From positions 2,354,001 to 2,418,000 of the forward strand of contig JAPEIS010000005.1 in NCBI GenBank assembly GCA_029531795.1: a stretch of DNA of 64,000 nucleotides. The letters are read 5' to 3'. Each line of letters opens with the position of its first letter. The first letter of the stretch is position 1. Both the position numbers and the translations under genes were made by a program. This stretch comes from Sclerotinia nivalis. Taxonomy: Eukaryota; Ascomycota; Leotiomycetes; Helotiales; Sclerotiniaceae. The notes under the pieces were generated by a model. It worked only from the letters and a program-made list of their open reading frames with translations, was not told the origin of the DNA and searched no databases. Positions 47,929 through 61,065 of the stretch are shown one piece after another.

Positions 47929-50900
47929 ATGCTTCGAACTTCACTGAGGCAATCGAGCAGCCAGCTCCTAAGAGGTGGCTGCTCAGCTAGAACCCTATGC
48001 ACAACCTCACGATCTCCCCTCTTCATCTCGAATGTCACATCGAAATCCGCCCTCGCATCGAAAAGACGTTCTCTAGCTATTGCCCCCCAAAAGAGACATG
48101 AATCAACTACTGCAAGTGCCCCAGATCCAAATGATAACTTTCTGTCCGGAAATACCGCAAATTACATTGATGAGATGTATATGCAATGGAAGGAGGATCC
48201 GTCAAGCGTGCATATATCATGGCAGGTCTACTTCAGAAATATGGAGAGTGGCGATATGCCAATGTCGCAAGCTTTCACCCCTCCCCCAACTTTGGTTCCT
48301 ACACCTACCGGAGGAGTACCAAGTTTCTTGCCAGGCTTGGGCGGCGCAGAGGGGTCAGAAGTCACAAATCATTTGAAGGTCCAGTTGTTGTGTCGTGCAT
48401 ATCAAGCTCGTGGACATCACAAAGCAGATATCGATCCTCTCGGAATTAGACGAGAGGCTGAGGAATTTGGCTACAGCAAACCCAAGGAGCTTCAACTCGA
48501 ACATTATCAATTCGCGGAGAAGGATCTGGATACCGAATACTCCCTGGGACCTGGTATTCTACCACATTTCAAGAAAGCAGGCCGTGAGAAGATGACATTG
48601 CGTGAGATTATTGCGGCATGCGAACGTATCTATTGCGGTTCCTACGGTGTCGAATATATCCACATCCCTGACAGAGAACAATGTGATTGGCTACGAGCTC
48701 GAATTGAGGTCGACAGGCCTTTCAAATACTCGATTGATGAGAAGCGCCGAATCTTGGATCGTTTGATCTGGAGTTCAAGTTTCGAAAATTTCTTGGCTAC
48801 CAAATACCCCAACGACAAACGTTTCGGCTTGGAAGGTTGTGAGACATTGGTTCCTGGTATGAAAGCTCTGATCGACAGAAGTGTCGACTTTGGAGTTAAA
48901 GACATTGTTATTGGAATGCCTCATCGTGGTCGTTTGAACGTTCTTAGTAACGTTGTCCGAAAGCCCAACGAGTCGATCTTCAGCGAATTTGGTGGTTCTG
49001 CTGCTGCCGAAGATGAAGGTTCCGGCGATGTCAAGTACCATCTGGGAATGAACTTCGAGCGACCAACTCCTTCTGGCAAACGTGTTCAACTTTCCTTGGT
49101 TGCCAATCCTTCCCATCTCGAGGCTGAAGACCCCGTCGTCCTCGGTAAGACTCGAGCTATCCAACACTACAACAATGACGAGAAAGACCACAAAACCGCT
49201 ATGGGTGTTCTCCTCCACGGTGATGCTGCTTTTGCTGCTCAAGGTGTTGTTTACGAGTGTTTGGGTTTCCATTCTTTGCCTGCGTACTCCACAGGTGGTA
49301 CCATTCACTTAGTCGTCAACAACCAAATTGGTTTCACCACCGATCCACGATTCGCTCGATCAACTGCTTACTGTACCGATATTGCCAAGTCAATTGATGC
49401 TCCAGTCTTCCACGTCAATGCTGACGACGTTGAGGCTGTCAACTATGTTTGTCAATTGGCCGCTGATTGGCGTGCCGAGTTCCAACGTGATGTTGTCATT
49501 GATCTCGTCTGTTACAGAAAGCATGGTCACAACGAGACCGACCAGCCATCTTTTACACAACCTTTGATGTACAAGCGCATCCAGAAGCACAAGTCTCAAA
49601 TTGACATTTACATCGATCAACTTCTCAAAGATGGTAGCTTTACCAAGGATGATATTGATGAGCACAGAAAGTGGGTCTGGGGAATGTTGGAGGAGAGCTT
49701 CGCTAAGAGCAAGGATTACCAACCGACATCAAAGGAGTGGACAACCTCCGCTTGGAACGGCTTCAAATCACCTAAGGAACTTGCTACGGAAGTTCTTCCA
49801 CACAACCCCACAGGTGTACCAGGGCACACTTTGGAGCACATTGCTGAAACAATTGGTTCATACCCAGAGGGCTTTAACGTTCACCGTAATCTCAAGCGTA
49901 TCTTGACTAACCGTATCAAGACCGTTAGTGAAGGACAGAACATCGACTGGTCAACGGCTGAAGCTCTCGCATTCGGTACCCTTGTTGGCGAAGGCCACCA
50001 CGTTCGTGTTTCCGGTCAAGATGTTGAGCGTGGTACTTTCTCGCAAAGACATGCTGTCTTCCATGATCAAGAGACCGAGAAAACCTATACACCTTTACAA
50101 CATATTAGCAAAGATCAAGGAAAGTTCGTCATTTCTAACTCTTCATTGAGTGAATTTGGTTGTCTTGGTTTCGAATATGGTTACTCTTTGTCTTCGCCAG
50201 ATGCTCTTGTCATGTGGGAAGCTCAATTTGGTGATTTCGCCAACAACGCTCAGTGCATCATTGATCAATTCGTTGCTTCTGGTGAGGTCAAGTGGATGCA
50301 GAGATCCGGTCTCGTCATGTCGTTGCCTCATGGTTATGACGGACAAGGACCTGAGCATTCGTCCGGTCGTATGGAAAGATATCTTCAATTATGTAACGAA
50401 GATCCTCGTGTCTTCCCTTCCCCAGAGAAGCTCGACCGCCAACATCAAGATTGTAACATGCAAATTGCTTACATGACATCACCATCTAACTTGTTCCACA
50501 TCTTGAGAAGACAGATGAACAGACAATTCCGAAAACGTGAGTCTTTTTGTTTTGCCACTACACAAATATGTTTCTAACAACTACTAGCTCTTATCATTTT
50601 CTTCTCCAAATCTCTCCTCCGTCACCCTATCGCTCGTTCATCAATTGAAGAATTCACTGGTGACTCACAATTCCGCTGGATTATTCCTGATCCCGAACAT
50701 GGCAAATCTATCAACGAGCCTGAGAACATTGAGCGTGTTATCCTCTGCACGGGACAAGTCTACGCCGCTCTCAGTAAATACCGCACCGACAACAATATCA
50801 AGGACACAGCCTTTACTCGTATCGAACAACTCAACCCCTTCCCATGGCAACAACTCAAGGAGAACCTTGACATGTACCCCAACGCCAAGACCATTGTCTG

Positions 50901-51126
50901 GTGTCAAGAAGAACCTCTCAACGCCGGTGCTTGGAGTTTCACTCAACCCAGAATCGAGACTTTGTTGAACAACACTCAATACCATGATAGAAAGCACGTC
51001 ATGTATGCAGGCAGAGATCCAAGTGCTAGTGTGGCCACTGGTCTCAAGGCCAGCCATACAAAGGAAGAAGCGAAGTTGTTGGAGACAGCTTTCAGCGTCA
51101 CCCAAGACAAGTTGAAGGGAGAATAA
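47929..51126 (+). CDS. KGD1: 2-oxoglutarate dehydrogenase E1 component, mitochondrial
   Basis: Exons are 47,929-50,536 and 50,588-51,126; the 51-bp intron (GTGAGT...CTAACAACTACTAG) is in phase. The product is 1,048 aa, the usual length. It catalyses thiamine-diphosphate-dependent decarboxylation of 2-oxoglutarate in the matrix, the first step of the TCA-cycle 2-oxoglutarate dehydrogenase complex. Residues 1-60 are a basic, Ser-rich mitochondrial presequence. The E1 N-terminal motif [19 protein letters not shown] follows. The ThDP/Mg fold is at about 430-465 ([10 protein letters not shown] ... NNQIGFTT), and the transketolase-like pyrimidine domain starts at about 700 (RHAVFHDQ), with [16 protein letters not shown] and [14 protein letters not shown]. 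The E1 C-terminal domain lies largely in exon 2 (KSLLRHP ... [13 protein letters not shown]). The start is the ATG of MLRTSL; frame upstream opens only with TTG. All expected motifs are intact. Confidence 0.98.
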
Positions 51127-53712
51127 ATTCTTGAAAATGGTGGATGTTGAGGATGTGGAAGGCGGTTTGTAATGTAGTTGTGAGTGGAGGTAAGGGACGT
51201 AACTCGAGACATAAGAATACATGATGGATGATGAGCATTGGGTTGGATGCATTAGATACATGATGTGTTATTGTACAGAATTGAATGGATGATGGTCCTA
51301 CTAGTCACTTTTGACTCGCAATCATTAAGATACTTTTTTTGGTCAATGCGACGAACTTCACATGACGGTCGATGAGATATATTATTATTTGAGACTATCC
51401 GAATATCCTCGAGTTTATTTGGTTCTTCCTGTTATTAGTACCTTACCTTAATGACTGACTGACGTCTTGAAGAGATTGAATACAATAGCAGCAAGCGCAA
51501 ACATGACGAGTTCCGCAGGATAGTAGGGTCATTTTGCTAAGGAAATGCATTCACAATACCAATGCACATACTCATATTGGATATTTCATATTTCATATTG
51601 GTACAAGGGGTAGTAACTAAGTATACTTTCCATACAAATATCTGTATCAAAGTTCCAACTTCTCACCCGTTAGATTATTTCTACAAAATTTGAGAAAGAA
51701 ACAAGAGGTAAATTTTCCACTCCCATAACTACAAAACCACCACCACCCAAATCATCCATCCACTCACTTCCTATCAAACTACCTCTTAGCCCATCCAAAC
51801 GGATGATTCCACGCTAGCCCCTTACTCCCCATCTACCCCTCATTTCCCAAATCGATCCTCATCGCAACCCCCTATTCCACAAGCTCCCATACCGGAATTT
51901 CGATCCTTCTTTGAATTCCTGCTCTTTCTTCTCCAGCACCAGCAATCTACTTTAAAAATCTTCCAGCACCTCGATCGGTGTGCGTAGTCTATGTCGGTGA
52001 TATATACACTCATGAGATTTTCACTCTGCGTTATTCCAAGTTCAATTCAATTTGTTCGCGGAATGTAGGATTTATTTGGGGTGATGGGTTTAGATGTCAT
52101 ATCTACAAAGTCTAGGTTCTAGGTTATAGGTTCTGATCGGGAAAGATTGATACTGTGTTTGTTTAGTATTTATATTTTCCCTATAAAATTTCGGGGATGT
52201 AATGGTGTGTTGGTATATTATATTGAGGATGCGCAGGAAGCAGAATGGATGGTTGGAAGGCGAAATGGGGGCTACACGCTGGAGGGATAGGGGCTCAAGA
52301 GAAATTTTTTTGTAAGGGTGTTGGGATAGGAGGGAGTTTATGGTGTGTATTTTTCAAGAGACCCCAAAGGGCCTTTTTGTATGGTTTTGGTTCTTCCTAC
52401 CTTACTTTTCACACGAGTATATAGGAAAGTAAATTTTCGAATAAACCAGATATTCTCTTGCCTCGCTGATGTATTAATTAAAATCGGGAAACCTAGCATT
52501 TGCTCATGCCGGCAATTCGGTGGCATCATATTATCGTATTTCCTGGTCTGGGGGCACTGCTTGCTATATGGCATTACTTTATCTGCGGCTGGGTACGTAT
52601 GTAAATATATCGATGGTCACGCACAAACAGGTATTAGGAATACAATTACATCTCTATTCTTCTATTCTTCATTAAGCAGTTGGCATCAGCCTCAACTGTT
52701 AATCAACCTCAATTACTCATCAACATCGAGCTTCAAATGTAAGACTATCTACCTACTAAACATCACCATGAACAGACGAACGAAAGTTTCCCCATTGATA
52801 TTTCATTCGCTGGAGACTATCTACCTATCTACCTATCTAAAAAGCAAAGAAATCCTCCGCTGAGATTCTAAGAGCATTGTTTTTCATAACTATTGCTTCA
52901 TAATCATTCTTTCATTAATAACCATTTCTTCATTCATAACCATTCCTTCATTCATACTTTCGCCTCAATTCATAATCATTCCTTCATTCATAACCATCAT
53001 AACAACCATCCCATTTATTCCACCAATCCATCATTACTCATGCCACCATGACCTTAAAAAACCAGCCAGCTAGCTACCTACCTCAGCATACATCCCTAAG
53101 AAATTCTTCCTGCGAAAAAAATCGAGATGACACTTCAGCAGCAGCAAAGAAACTGAACCCAATCCTCCATCCCATCCATAAAACGCCACCAGATCTTTCA
53201 TCTCTCTTACTTTTCCTACTCCCAAGGGAATGAGAATGCAAAATAGATCCGAAAGCTTAGAAGCAAAGAATAATCCATCACCGTTGTGACTGTGACACCA
53301 ATAGTAAGACGACGAGAAGCTGTGGAGATTCGCCAGCTTTCGAGTACAAAAGAAAGAAAAGAAAAGAGAATGGTGCGCTGAGCTGTTGTAAGGAAAAAAA
53401 TGCTAAAGGAAAATTGAGTGGAATGAGTGAAGTAATCCTAACAGAAGGCATCCTGAACCAAAGACGAAGTTGTTGATCTTTCCAATTGAACCAAAGTATA
53501 CGAGTTAGAAAAATCAGAGTAGCTGTTTTCAAAGGTACACAAAAGGTGTCGTTGGAGGAAAATCGTTGAAATGGTTGCAGGAGAATATGTGTGAGAATTT
53601 ATGCAATGGACCGAGCCGAAAGAGTGGAGTTTTAGTATCATAAGCCGTGTAGAAACTCGAAGCTAACAGATTAACTGGTACGTAAGTGCGATAGCGACAA
53701 GCGGACCAATTT
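51127..53712. other. Convergent intergenic region
   Basis: This 2.6-kb gap holds the 3' ends of KGD1 and of the 942-aa gene. A 172-codon open frame at 52.3-52.9 kb opens from a non-ATG codon and has no coding character. A short-period repeat of CATAACCATTCCTTCATT-type units lies at 52,880-53,005. I see no other gene. Confidence 0.55.
52880..53005. repeat. Imperfect ATAACCATTCCTTCATTC minisatellite
   Basis: Roughly six diverged copies of an 18-22 bp unit based on CATAACCATTCCTTCATT occur in a row. The copies vary by single substitutions and small gaps. It is a simple repeat in intergenic DNA. Confidence 0.7.
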
Positions 53713-56686
53713 CTAGATGTTGCTGTCGGTGGCTACTCTTCTGGCCAAATAGCGGAGAGTTTTCCGAGCCTCTAAAGACTCAACTGAAGCGTTCACCAAC
53801 ATTGCGTCATTAGCTCTCTTCAAGAACACAAGAAGTTTGCGGTTGTTGTTAATAGACTGGACCAGAGATGTCAGGTGTACACTAAAGCCGATGAGAACGA
53901 GTTGTTGATATGGATCTTGTTCTTCTTGAAGAGCAGCTCGGAGCTTGACCAATGTATCTTTGATTTCATCAAGCGAGTCGTTAAAGGTTTGTGACTGAGG
54001 CTGCTCGTCGGCGTGGCCGCTATTGCCTTGCTCGTTTGGTGGCGGGTCTGAAGCACCATCTCCAGCAGTAACTTGAACGTCATTTTCATCATTTGCTTGA
54101 ACTTGACTATTGTCTCCTGGGGCTGATGGAGGTGTACGTGTAGGGGCGTTTGCCAACGACAATGTTTGGATGCGGTCTCCAATAACAGAATCTGAAGGTG
54201 TTACATTTCGAGTTTCGAAAATTACATCGACCTCTGCGTCAGACATCGCAGAGCGTTGTACGTAAATGGCAGGGCTTTGTGCGACCAACGTAGAATGATC
54301 GACTATCTGCTGGTATGTTTTATTAGTCTCATTGGCTGTTTCGAAGGTGTCCTCGGCTGTTTTGATAACTTGAGAGTTGACAGGCTCAACAAAACCTGTA
54401 GGTAGTTCTGCTGGATCAAATTGCTCAGAGTGGGACTCCATTTTACTGTAAAATGAAGCAAACTCCTCTCCAACATCGCGATCATTTGCGAACGGAGCAA
54501 TCTCGGGGGCCTTCTCCAAGACAACAGCAGGAATATCGTGCTGTACCGTAGCTTCTTCCGTAGCATTATCAGAGGAGTGAACGGTGGGGTCGACGAGACC
54601 AACTACTTCCGAAGCACGGCGGGTGCGGATCATGACAGAAAGCCGGCTCTTGAGGCCTCTTCCTGCGTTTTTAACAGAAGCCATCGTGTTTGACTTTTGA
54701 ACGGGAGCCGACTTGCGAGAATTGGCGCGAGCTGCGGAAGATGCAGTTGGTTTAGTTAGACGCTCGGTGAATGAGAGTCTCTTCTCGACGGTGACAGGTT
54801 TGAGGGTTTTATTCTCTGGAGAGTCTGGTAAGGATGACTTTCTTCGTGCGAAATTCGACTTAGCACCGTTGGTATCGTCAGAAACAGCTATATTTCCGCT
54901 TTGTGTGGTTGAACTACCAGCACGAGCAGCAAGTACACGCTTGAATCCCTTCGGCTTTGTTGCGGAGACACCACTGGCCATATTGCGACGACCGGTGTTC
55001 GAATCTTCAACTTCTTCATTGATAGACTGCTCCATATAAGTACGCGAACCAACCTTGGAATATCTGCATTTAGGGGTTAGTTTGTATTGAGATTAGATCG
55101 AGTGCAAGTAAACTTACGGTGGTGATCTGCCCATGATGGTTCGATCGGCATCTCTAGCAAACCGCTTGGATGGAGGCGGAACCATCTTATTCCGTCTACC
55201 TATGGTAGTTTGGCTCTCCGAACGACCCATTGGGCCATTGCGGGCAACGGCAAAGATATCATTGTTTGAAGCAACTTGAGTTGAATCGTCGGCGATGTCG
55301 GCAACGTCTTGAACAACGTCCTCAGTGGGAACTTCTTGGTCAGCAAGTCGGGTTTGACCATCGGTGGCATCTTGGGTGACATCTTGAGTAGCATCTTGGG
55401 CGACACCTTCAGCGGAATCTTCGGGGTCTTCATGACTATCAGCTTGTTTTAGACTATCGGTGGCACCTTCGGTTGGATTATCAGTCAATTGACCGTTTTC
55501 ATCATCAGCTTGAATAAGAGGTTCAACTGAAGCCTCGTCATTATCACCTTCGGTAGATAAACAATTTTCCTGCTTTGAATGGCGAGAGACAACGTTGTTG
55601 ATGGACGAGCTACTTTCGCCATTACCTAAGCTAGATCGAGCACGGTGTTCTTTCTTCGGTAGTGGGCTACCATTACTTTGGAGGGAAGCGAGGTGGTTTT
55701 CGGATGTAAGACGATCATTGCCGTTTGGAACATTGAGATTGAAACTCTTTGCTTGGGTAGAGTCAGCAGCACCCGTAAGCTTGGCTTGGCTATGTTGCAA
55801 TCGCTTCAGGCTTGAATTGTTCTGTCGGACTGTTGGTGAGGCCATCTTTTCGTCGGTGGGGGGCGTTGAGATCTTCGATATCGTCGTGGATTCGTAAGCA
55901 GTTCCGATTTGAGCGATCCCGATTTCAAAATCGGAATCAATGTCAGAAATGTGTGAAATCGGTCTAGTAACAACAGATTTAAGATCTTGAGCCAGTGATT
56001 TTGTGGAAACTTGTTCTGCGACAGTAGATTGTTTGACCGGAGATTTTGGCAGAAGAATAGGGAATTGCAAAGAAGAAGAATTAAGATCGGTAGCGTCAAG
56101 TAAACCTCGGCGTTCGGGCGAGTTTTGGAGGCGGAAAATCGGCTTAGGCGGCAATTTCTTATTGAGCGAGAGTCTGGCAGGCTACTGGTAGTTAGATAGA
56201 TTGAACCGCGGCATCTTCCAGGTAATTTAAAATGACCTGATGATGGGGCTGTGCAATAGAATGCGGACATACCATCGTAAGAGGAGGGGTAAGAGGAGGG
56301 GTATCAATTTCCGTAATGGCTAGCTCGTACTCAGCAATCATTACCTTGGAAAGCTTTGAAGGCGTATATGGGCTTGTGTCGTATGGACTGCGATTGGCTC
56401 CAGTTTGCTGATAACGAGCAAGACTGCGTAATGTTCGGGTGCTAGTGCCACGTCTCAAACCTCGATAAGGTGAATGGGATGATTTGCTAGTGCTTGAGAA
56501 ATAGTAATCAAGATTGAATTCTTTGCAGTCAGGCGTGGTGAAGGAATCTGGTGAAAGGTATTGGTATTGTGGTTTTTTGCTGAAGCTGTTGGTCCGTTGC
56601 GTATTGAGACGAGAGCTTGCATCTGTCAACACACCTTGATGGTTCTCATGGCCACCACGCGTTGGAGTGGTTAGTACGCGAATCAT
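53713..56686 (-). CDS. Hypothetical low-complexity protein (942 aa, three exons)
   Basis: Minus-strand exons are 56,686-56,273, 56,181-55,118 and 55,063-53,713. Introns of 91 bp (GTATGT...CTAACTACCAGTAG) and 54 bp (GTAAGT...AATGCAG) keep frame throughout, so three separate open frames become one gene. I do not recognise it. Exon 1 is basic and Ser/Thr-rich and ends in a PPLTPPLT repeat. Exon 2 is acidic with a short repeated motif (AQDATQDVTQDATDGQ). The middle has basic Ser-rich blocks (RRKSSLPDSPENK, RKSAPVQKSN). The C-terminal 90 residues are the only part that looks folded: a predicted helical bundle (SLDEIKDTLVKLRAALQEEQ ... LVLIGFSVHLTSLVQSINNN ... LRYLARRV). Serines in RxxS-type contexts suggest regulation by phosphorylation. 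The layout fits a cell-cycle or cytoskeletal scaffold, but that is only a guess. Confidence 0.8.
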
Positions 56687-58508
56687 TTTTGCGTATCCAA
56701 GTATTGCACACTGATCACCTTTGATGAGATTTATTTGAAACTGAACTTCTCTTCAGTGCAAGTGAAGCTGAAAGAAGGTGGTGGGTGATCTTTTGAAAAC
56801 AATTTATTAAAGACAAGATAATTAATTCATCACAGCAGAATCAAAAAGAAGGTGATGAAGATGAATATGAAGAAGGCAAAATGATCAATTTCTTGCCACA
56901 CAACGCAGCAAAGTAGTGATGGATTTATTCCTGGGTATGGTTGTGTTGTTTGTGTGTTCTTTGGGGTTGAAAGGAAAGGAATAATCAAGATCGAAGGAAG
57001 CAGATATTCAAGAGTAATATCAATAACTCATCTTTAGCGAATCCGAAGCGATCCAATACTATCCCTTCAATAACTTTGCTGCTCTAAAGTAATCTCACAG
57101 GAAATCATTTGGGGCTGTGCTCTGGAACTAGGAAATGAGTTATGGATTTACACATCTGTCAAAAGGAAGTCTGCAGTTTGGACACCAGAAGGTAATGAGT
57201 GCTTGCTTGTTTTCACTGATGTACTTTTTGTATCTGAGGTACTTTTTGTATATACAGAATCAGAAGAGTGTTGTCTACTATTGTATAAAGAGAGTTGGGA
57301 TAACAAGCAGTATGGTAGAATTGTAAGGAACTGGGAAGAGTATTGTGTTTTACGTAGAAGAGGTGGTCTTTGACTAGGTACTAAAGAGAGTTTATATGCT
57401 CTCACATGCCATGCTTCCTCCAATATTTCTCTGCATATTCAAAAATTTAAGTGATTTCGTGATGCTGGCTGCTAGTGTCCTTGCAAATAATATGAAGAGA
57501 TGATGGGCGCCCAAAGCTAGAGATGATTTCTTGCCAAAACAGAAACAGTGATACATCATAACACTGTAACATGACCAAAGAATTGAATTACCAAGTGACC
57601 TCGGCATGCAAAGATACATTGAGGAAGGTATATTATTGGTGCGCCATCAAATATGAAGGCTGCTGTCGAACTTGAGCAAAAGGCAAAAAAACAAAGCAAT
57701 GCAAAGGGGATAAAGATCAGATTTGGTACTTATTTGCACTACAATTTAGCATCACTTGATTTTACGCATTCAGAACCCTGTTTTCTCGGGTACTTTATTA
57801 AGTAGATAGCTATCGTATCATTGTGCAGTTGATGATACCTAAGGATGATGAGGTGAGGTTGAAGTGAAGTCTGAAGTCTGAAGTCGATTACGATGTTTTG
57901 CCGAGCACCAATTAGATCGGCGGTTACTAGGCCCGTATTAGTCATCCTTCCGAGAGTTCTTCTTTAGCAGTTCGACCAGAACTTTAAATACTGCTAGTGA
58001 CAGTTGGTACTATAGATATTTCGTAAAGATGTTATACCTAGTACTCCAGTTCCATTTGAACGTAGAATGCAAATCCAAATATATCCGCCGACCTACAAAG
58101 TACCGTCTAAACGTGGATCACGGTTAATTATTATTTCCTATTTCCGAGTGGAAGAATCATGAAAGTGGATTGAAAATTTCCAATTTATCGATCTATTATT
58201 ATAATCCATCCAATCATACATACATTCACGACCTTATTCTATAAATAAGGAAAGTGTTTATTGAAGTAATTGAGTTTATACTGTACAAGGTATAATTCTC
58301 CTAAGTCCGAGAATCGTAAATCCACTGTAGCTGCAAGCCTGTTGGCTTGATGCTGAAGCGACGCCCGGTTTATTTACGTCACTTAGTGGGTTAATGGTGA
58401 AAGCTTTAAGCTTCTCAAACTAAGTCTTGATTCCTGGAGTGTCATCTTTCTGTATCTTTCTGTACATTTGCGATATCCAATTGACATCAGAATATATCAA
58501 ATTTCATC
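56687..58508. other. Divergent intergenic region
   Basis: This 1.8-kb gap contains the promoters of the 942-aa gene (minus) and MCR1 (plus). Open frames here are short and not gene-like. The 150 bases before MCR1 (TTTCTGTATCTTTCTGTACATTTGCG) are pyrimidine-rich, typical of a fungal promoter. Confidence 0.5.
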
Positions 58509-59741
58509 ATGTTTGCAAGACAGACCCTTAGAGCGGCTCAGCCATTCAGAAGTGTAAGCTAAACCCCGCTGCTTGTTTATTTTTTCGCTGTCGTGGAAAA
58601 TCAAGCTTCAAGCAGATAGCTTGCTAAGAGACCACGGCACCATGGCTCACAACGGTCCAATCCAATACTCTACATGAGCTAACATATTGATGTATAGCAA
58701 TACCGACGATATGCCACCGAATCCTCAAGCAGCGGCTCGAATACTGCCTTGTACGCCGGTGTCGCAGCAGCAGTAGCTGGTGCAGGTTACTATTTCATGA
58801 GTCAGGGAGATAATGCCGCGAAGGTCAAGGATGCAGCAAAAGACGCAGAAGCCAAGGCAAAGGAGGCTCTTGGACAGGGTAAAGCTAAGGTTGAAGGAGC
58901 TGTTGGGAAAGCTGCCTTTACTGGTGGTGATCAAGGCTTTATCAGTCTCAAGTTGGACAGCGTGGAGCTTATCAATCACAACACCAAGAAATTCAGATTC
59001 GAGCTTCCTGAGAGCGACCAAGTCAGCGGATTGCATGTTGCTTCTGCTCTTATTACGAAGTATAAGGGCCCGGAGATGCAAAAGCCTGCAATTCGTCCTT
59101 ATACCCCCACAAGCGACGAGGGTAAGGATTTGGTCATTCCTCTTCTATTAAGCTTTACTTATTCTTAATTAGGTGAAAAGGGTTTCATTGACCTTCTCGT
59201 AAAGAAATACCCAAATGGTGTTATGTCCGAACACATGCACGAAATGGTTCCAGGTCAAAGATTGGACTTCAAGGGACCTATCCCCAAATACCCATGGTCA
59301 GCAAACAAGCATGACCACATTGCTCTCATTGCTGGAGGAACTGGTATTACTCCAATGTACCAACTCGCACGAGCCATCTTCAACAATCCAGCAGACAAGA
59401 CAAAGGTTACATTGGTATTCGCAAACGTCACAGAAGAGGATATCTTATTGAAGCGTGAATTCGAAGATCTCGAGAACACATACCCACAGAGATTCAGAGC
59501 TTTCTACGTTTTAGATAACCCACCTAAATCATGGAAGGGTGGGAAGGGGTTCATCAACAAGGAGCTTTTGAAGACTGTTCTTCCTGAACCCAAGTCCGAG
59601 AATGTCAAGCTCTTCGTCTGTGGTCCACCAGGAATGTACAAGGCTATCTCTGGTGCAAAGGTTTCTCCTTCAGACCAGGGTGAGTTGGCTGGTATCTTAA
59701 AGGAGTTGGGATACTCAAAAGAACAAGTTTACAAGTTTTAA
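58509..59741 (+). CDS. MCR1: NADH-cytochrome b5 reductase, mitochondrial
   Basis: Exons are 58,509-58,553, 58,698-59,121 and 59,173-59,741, with introns of 144 and 51 bp that keep phase; the product is 345 aa. The first exon encodes only a basic 15-residue start ([15 protein letters not shown]), which with exon 2 makes a mitochondrial targeting signal. A hydrophobic helix follows ([17 protein letters not shown], residues 33-50), then an Ala/Lys/Glu-rich linker. In yeast Mcr1 this arrangement gives outer-membrane and intermembrane-space forms. The enzyme moves electrons from NADH through FAD to cytochrome b5 or ascorbyl radical, supporting sterol synthesis and oxidative-stress defence. The FAD motif RPYTPTSD (from about 148), the NADH motifs [10 protein letters not shown] (about 211-220) and CGPPGM (about 305), and the C-terminal aromatic YKF end are intact. 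The short first exon makes the start depend on the splice call, but the presequence it supplies is what the family needs. Confidence 0.95.
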
Positions 59742-61065
59742 AGAAATGCTATTATAGATTAGAGACCTGTAAAATAGAGATACCTAGAAATAGATAGACT
59801 CGATATTCAAAATGAATAATCTATATATATAGTATTCGCAATGAGAGGATCGATCAATCTCTCCCGTGAATGATCTAATTTTCCTAATATTCCAATCTGT
59901 TTTCTGTACTCTTGTTCCTTCTGTCTAGAAGTCCAATTTATCAATATTTCATTATAATATGTCAAATATCCCAGAGCTACTTCGTCTCCCAAGAAACCCC
60001 CAGTACCAACTTCTTATTCCCTATTTCCGTCCCGTTAAACGCGAGCAGTATAAATCAATACACTAACCAGAAGGAAGAGGCTGCCAGAACGGAGTAGATT
60101 GAGAAAGATATAGAAGTAGATGGAGTAGATGGAGTAGAAGGATAATCTAAATATCTATACCATACCATTATGGATATAAACAAAGATAGGAAAGAAAATA
60201 AAATAAAAGGAAGGAAGCGTCGAATATTGCGAAGGATCTCAAGTAGAAGTATTTCTAAAGATATCGGAAGAAGATAGTTTTAATATAGAGAGAGAGAGAG
60301 CTGGGCTATCTTGAATCTCAGACCAGGGACATCGATAATGACTAGCATGCATATATACAGTAGCGATGGGGAGTTTGATGTAGATAGATAGGGATAGAGA
60401 TTCTGAAAAAAAAAAAATTTTGATACAACAATAAGAGATTATATAGCATAGAAAATATGAAATGTGGAATAACTGCTAGGTAAGTGATATTACAGAGATG
60501 ACAGAATCATGAGATGATGTAGATTGTCAAGGACGGGTTGCGGAGGCGTGATTGAAGTTTTGAAGTTGTTGGTGTGTAATGCGTAAGGAATGAGCAGTGC
60601 TGAGAGGAGGAGAGCGGAAGGGAGGGAAACGGGGAGGGGGTACCGGAAAATCTAACAGCCTAAGCTTTAGATGGATATAATTCCAAAAACGAGGCTTTTC
60701 ATCACTAGAATATTTAGAGTACACGGGTGATGGTTATCATTGATCTCTCTACACTACATATCAATCAAGCCGACGAGGTTAAAATTCCAATTGATCACAT
60801 CGATACAGAAATATGTAAGCATGAACATATATCATGAAAGCGATTTAGTATTCTGATATCAAGATTTATGACTTTCGGCAGCAATGCTGTGAAATTCGGT
60901 AATACACTCACGATACCCTGATATATCAAAACTATATACTCATATGCCCCAGCTCCAATATAGCCAAATCTGCCCATATCCAGTAGCTTTAAGAAACCCT
61001 CAATAGAAACAACCGCCAAATTACACCAAAATCGCAGCTACAAACATATAAAAGTCAAAAGCGGA
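59742..61065. other. Convergent intergenic region
   Basis: This 1.3-kb spacer holds the 3' ends of MCR1 and the Zn-cluster regulator. It is AT-rich with GATAGA/GTAGATGGA short repeats (about 60,110-60,140), an A11-T5 run near 60,406-60,421, and a G-rich patch at about 60,600-60,645. No gene is supported. Confidence 0.6.

Noticed and set aside
52345..52863. 172-codon frame with Cys and hydrophobic residues.
   Set aside because: It opens from TTG, includes stretches that look like simple-repeat translation, and sits in a convergent intergenic gap.
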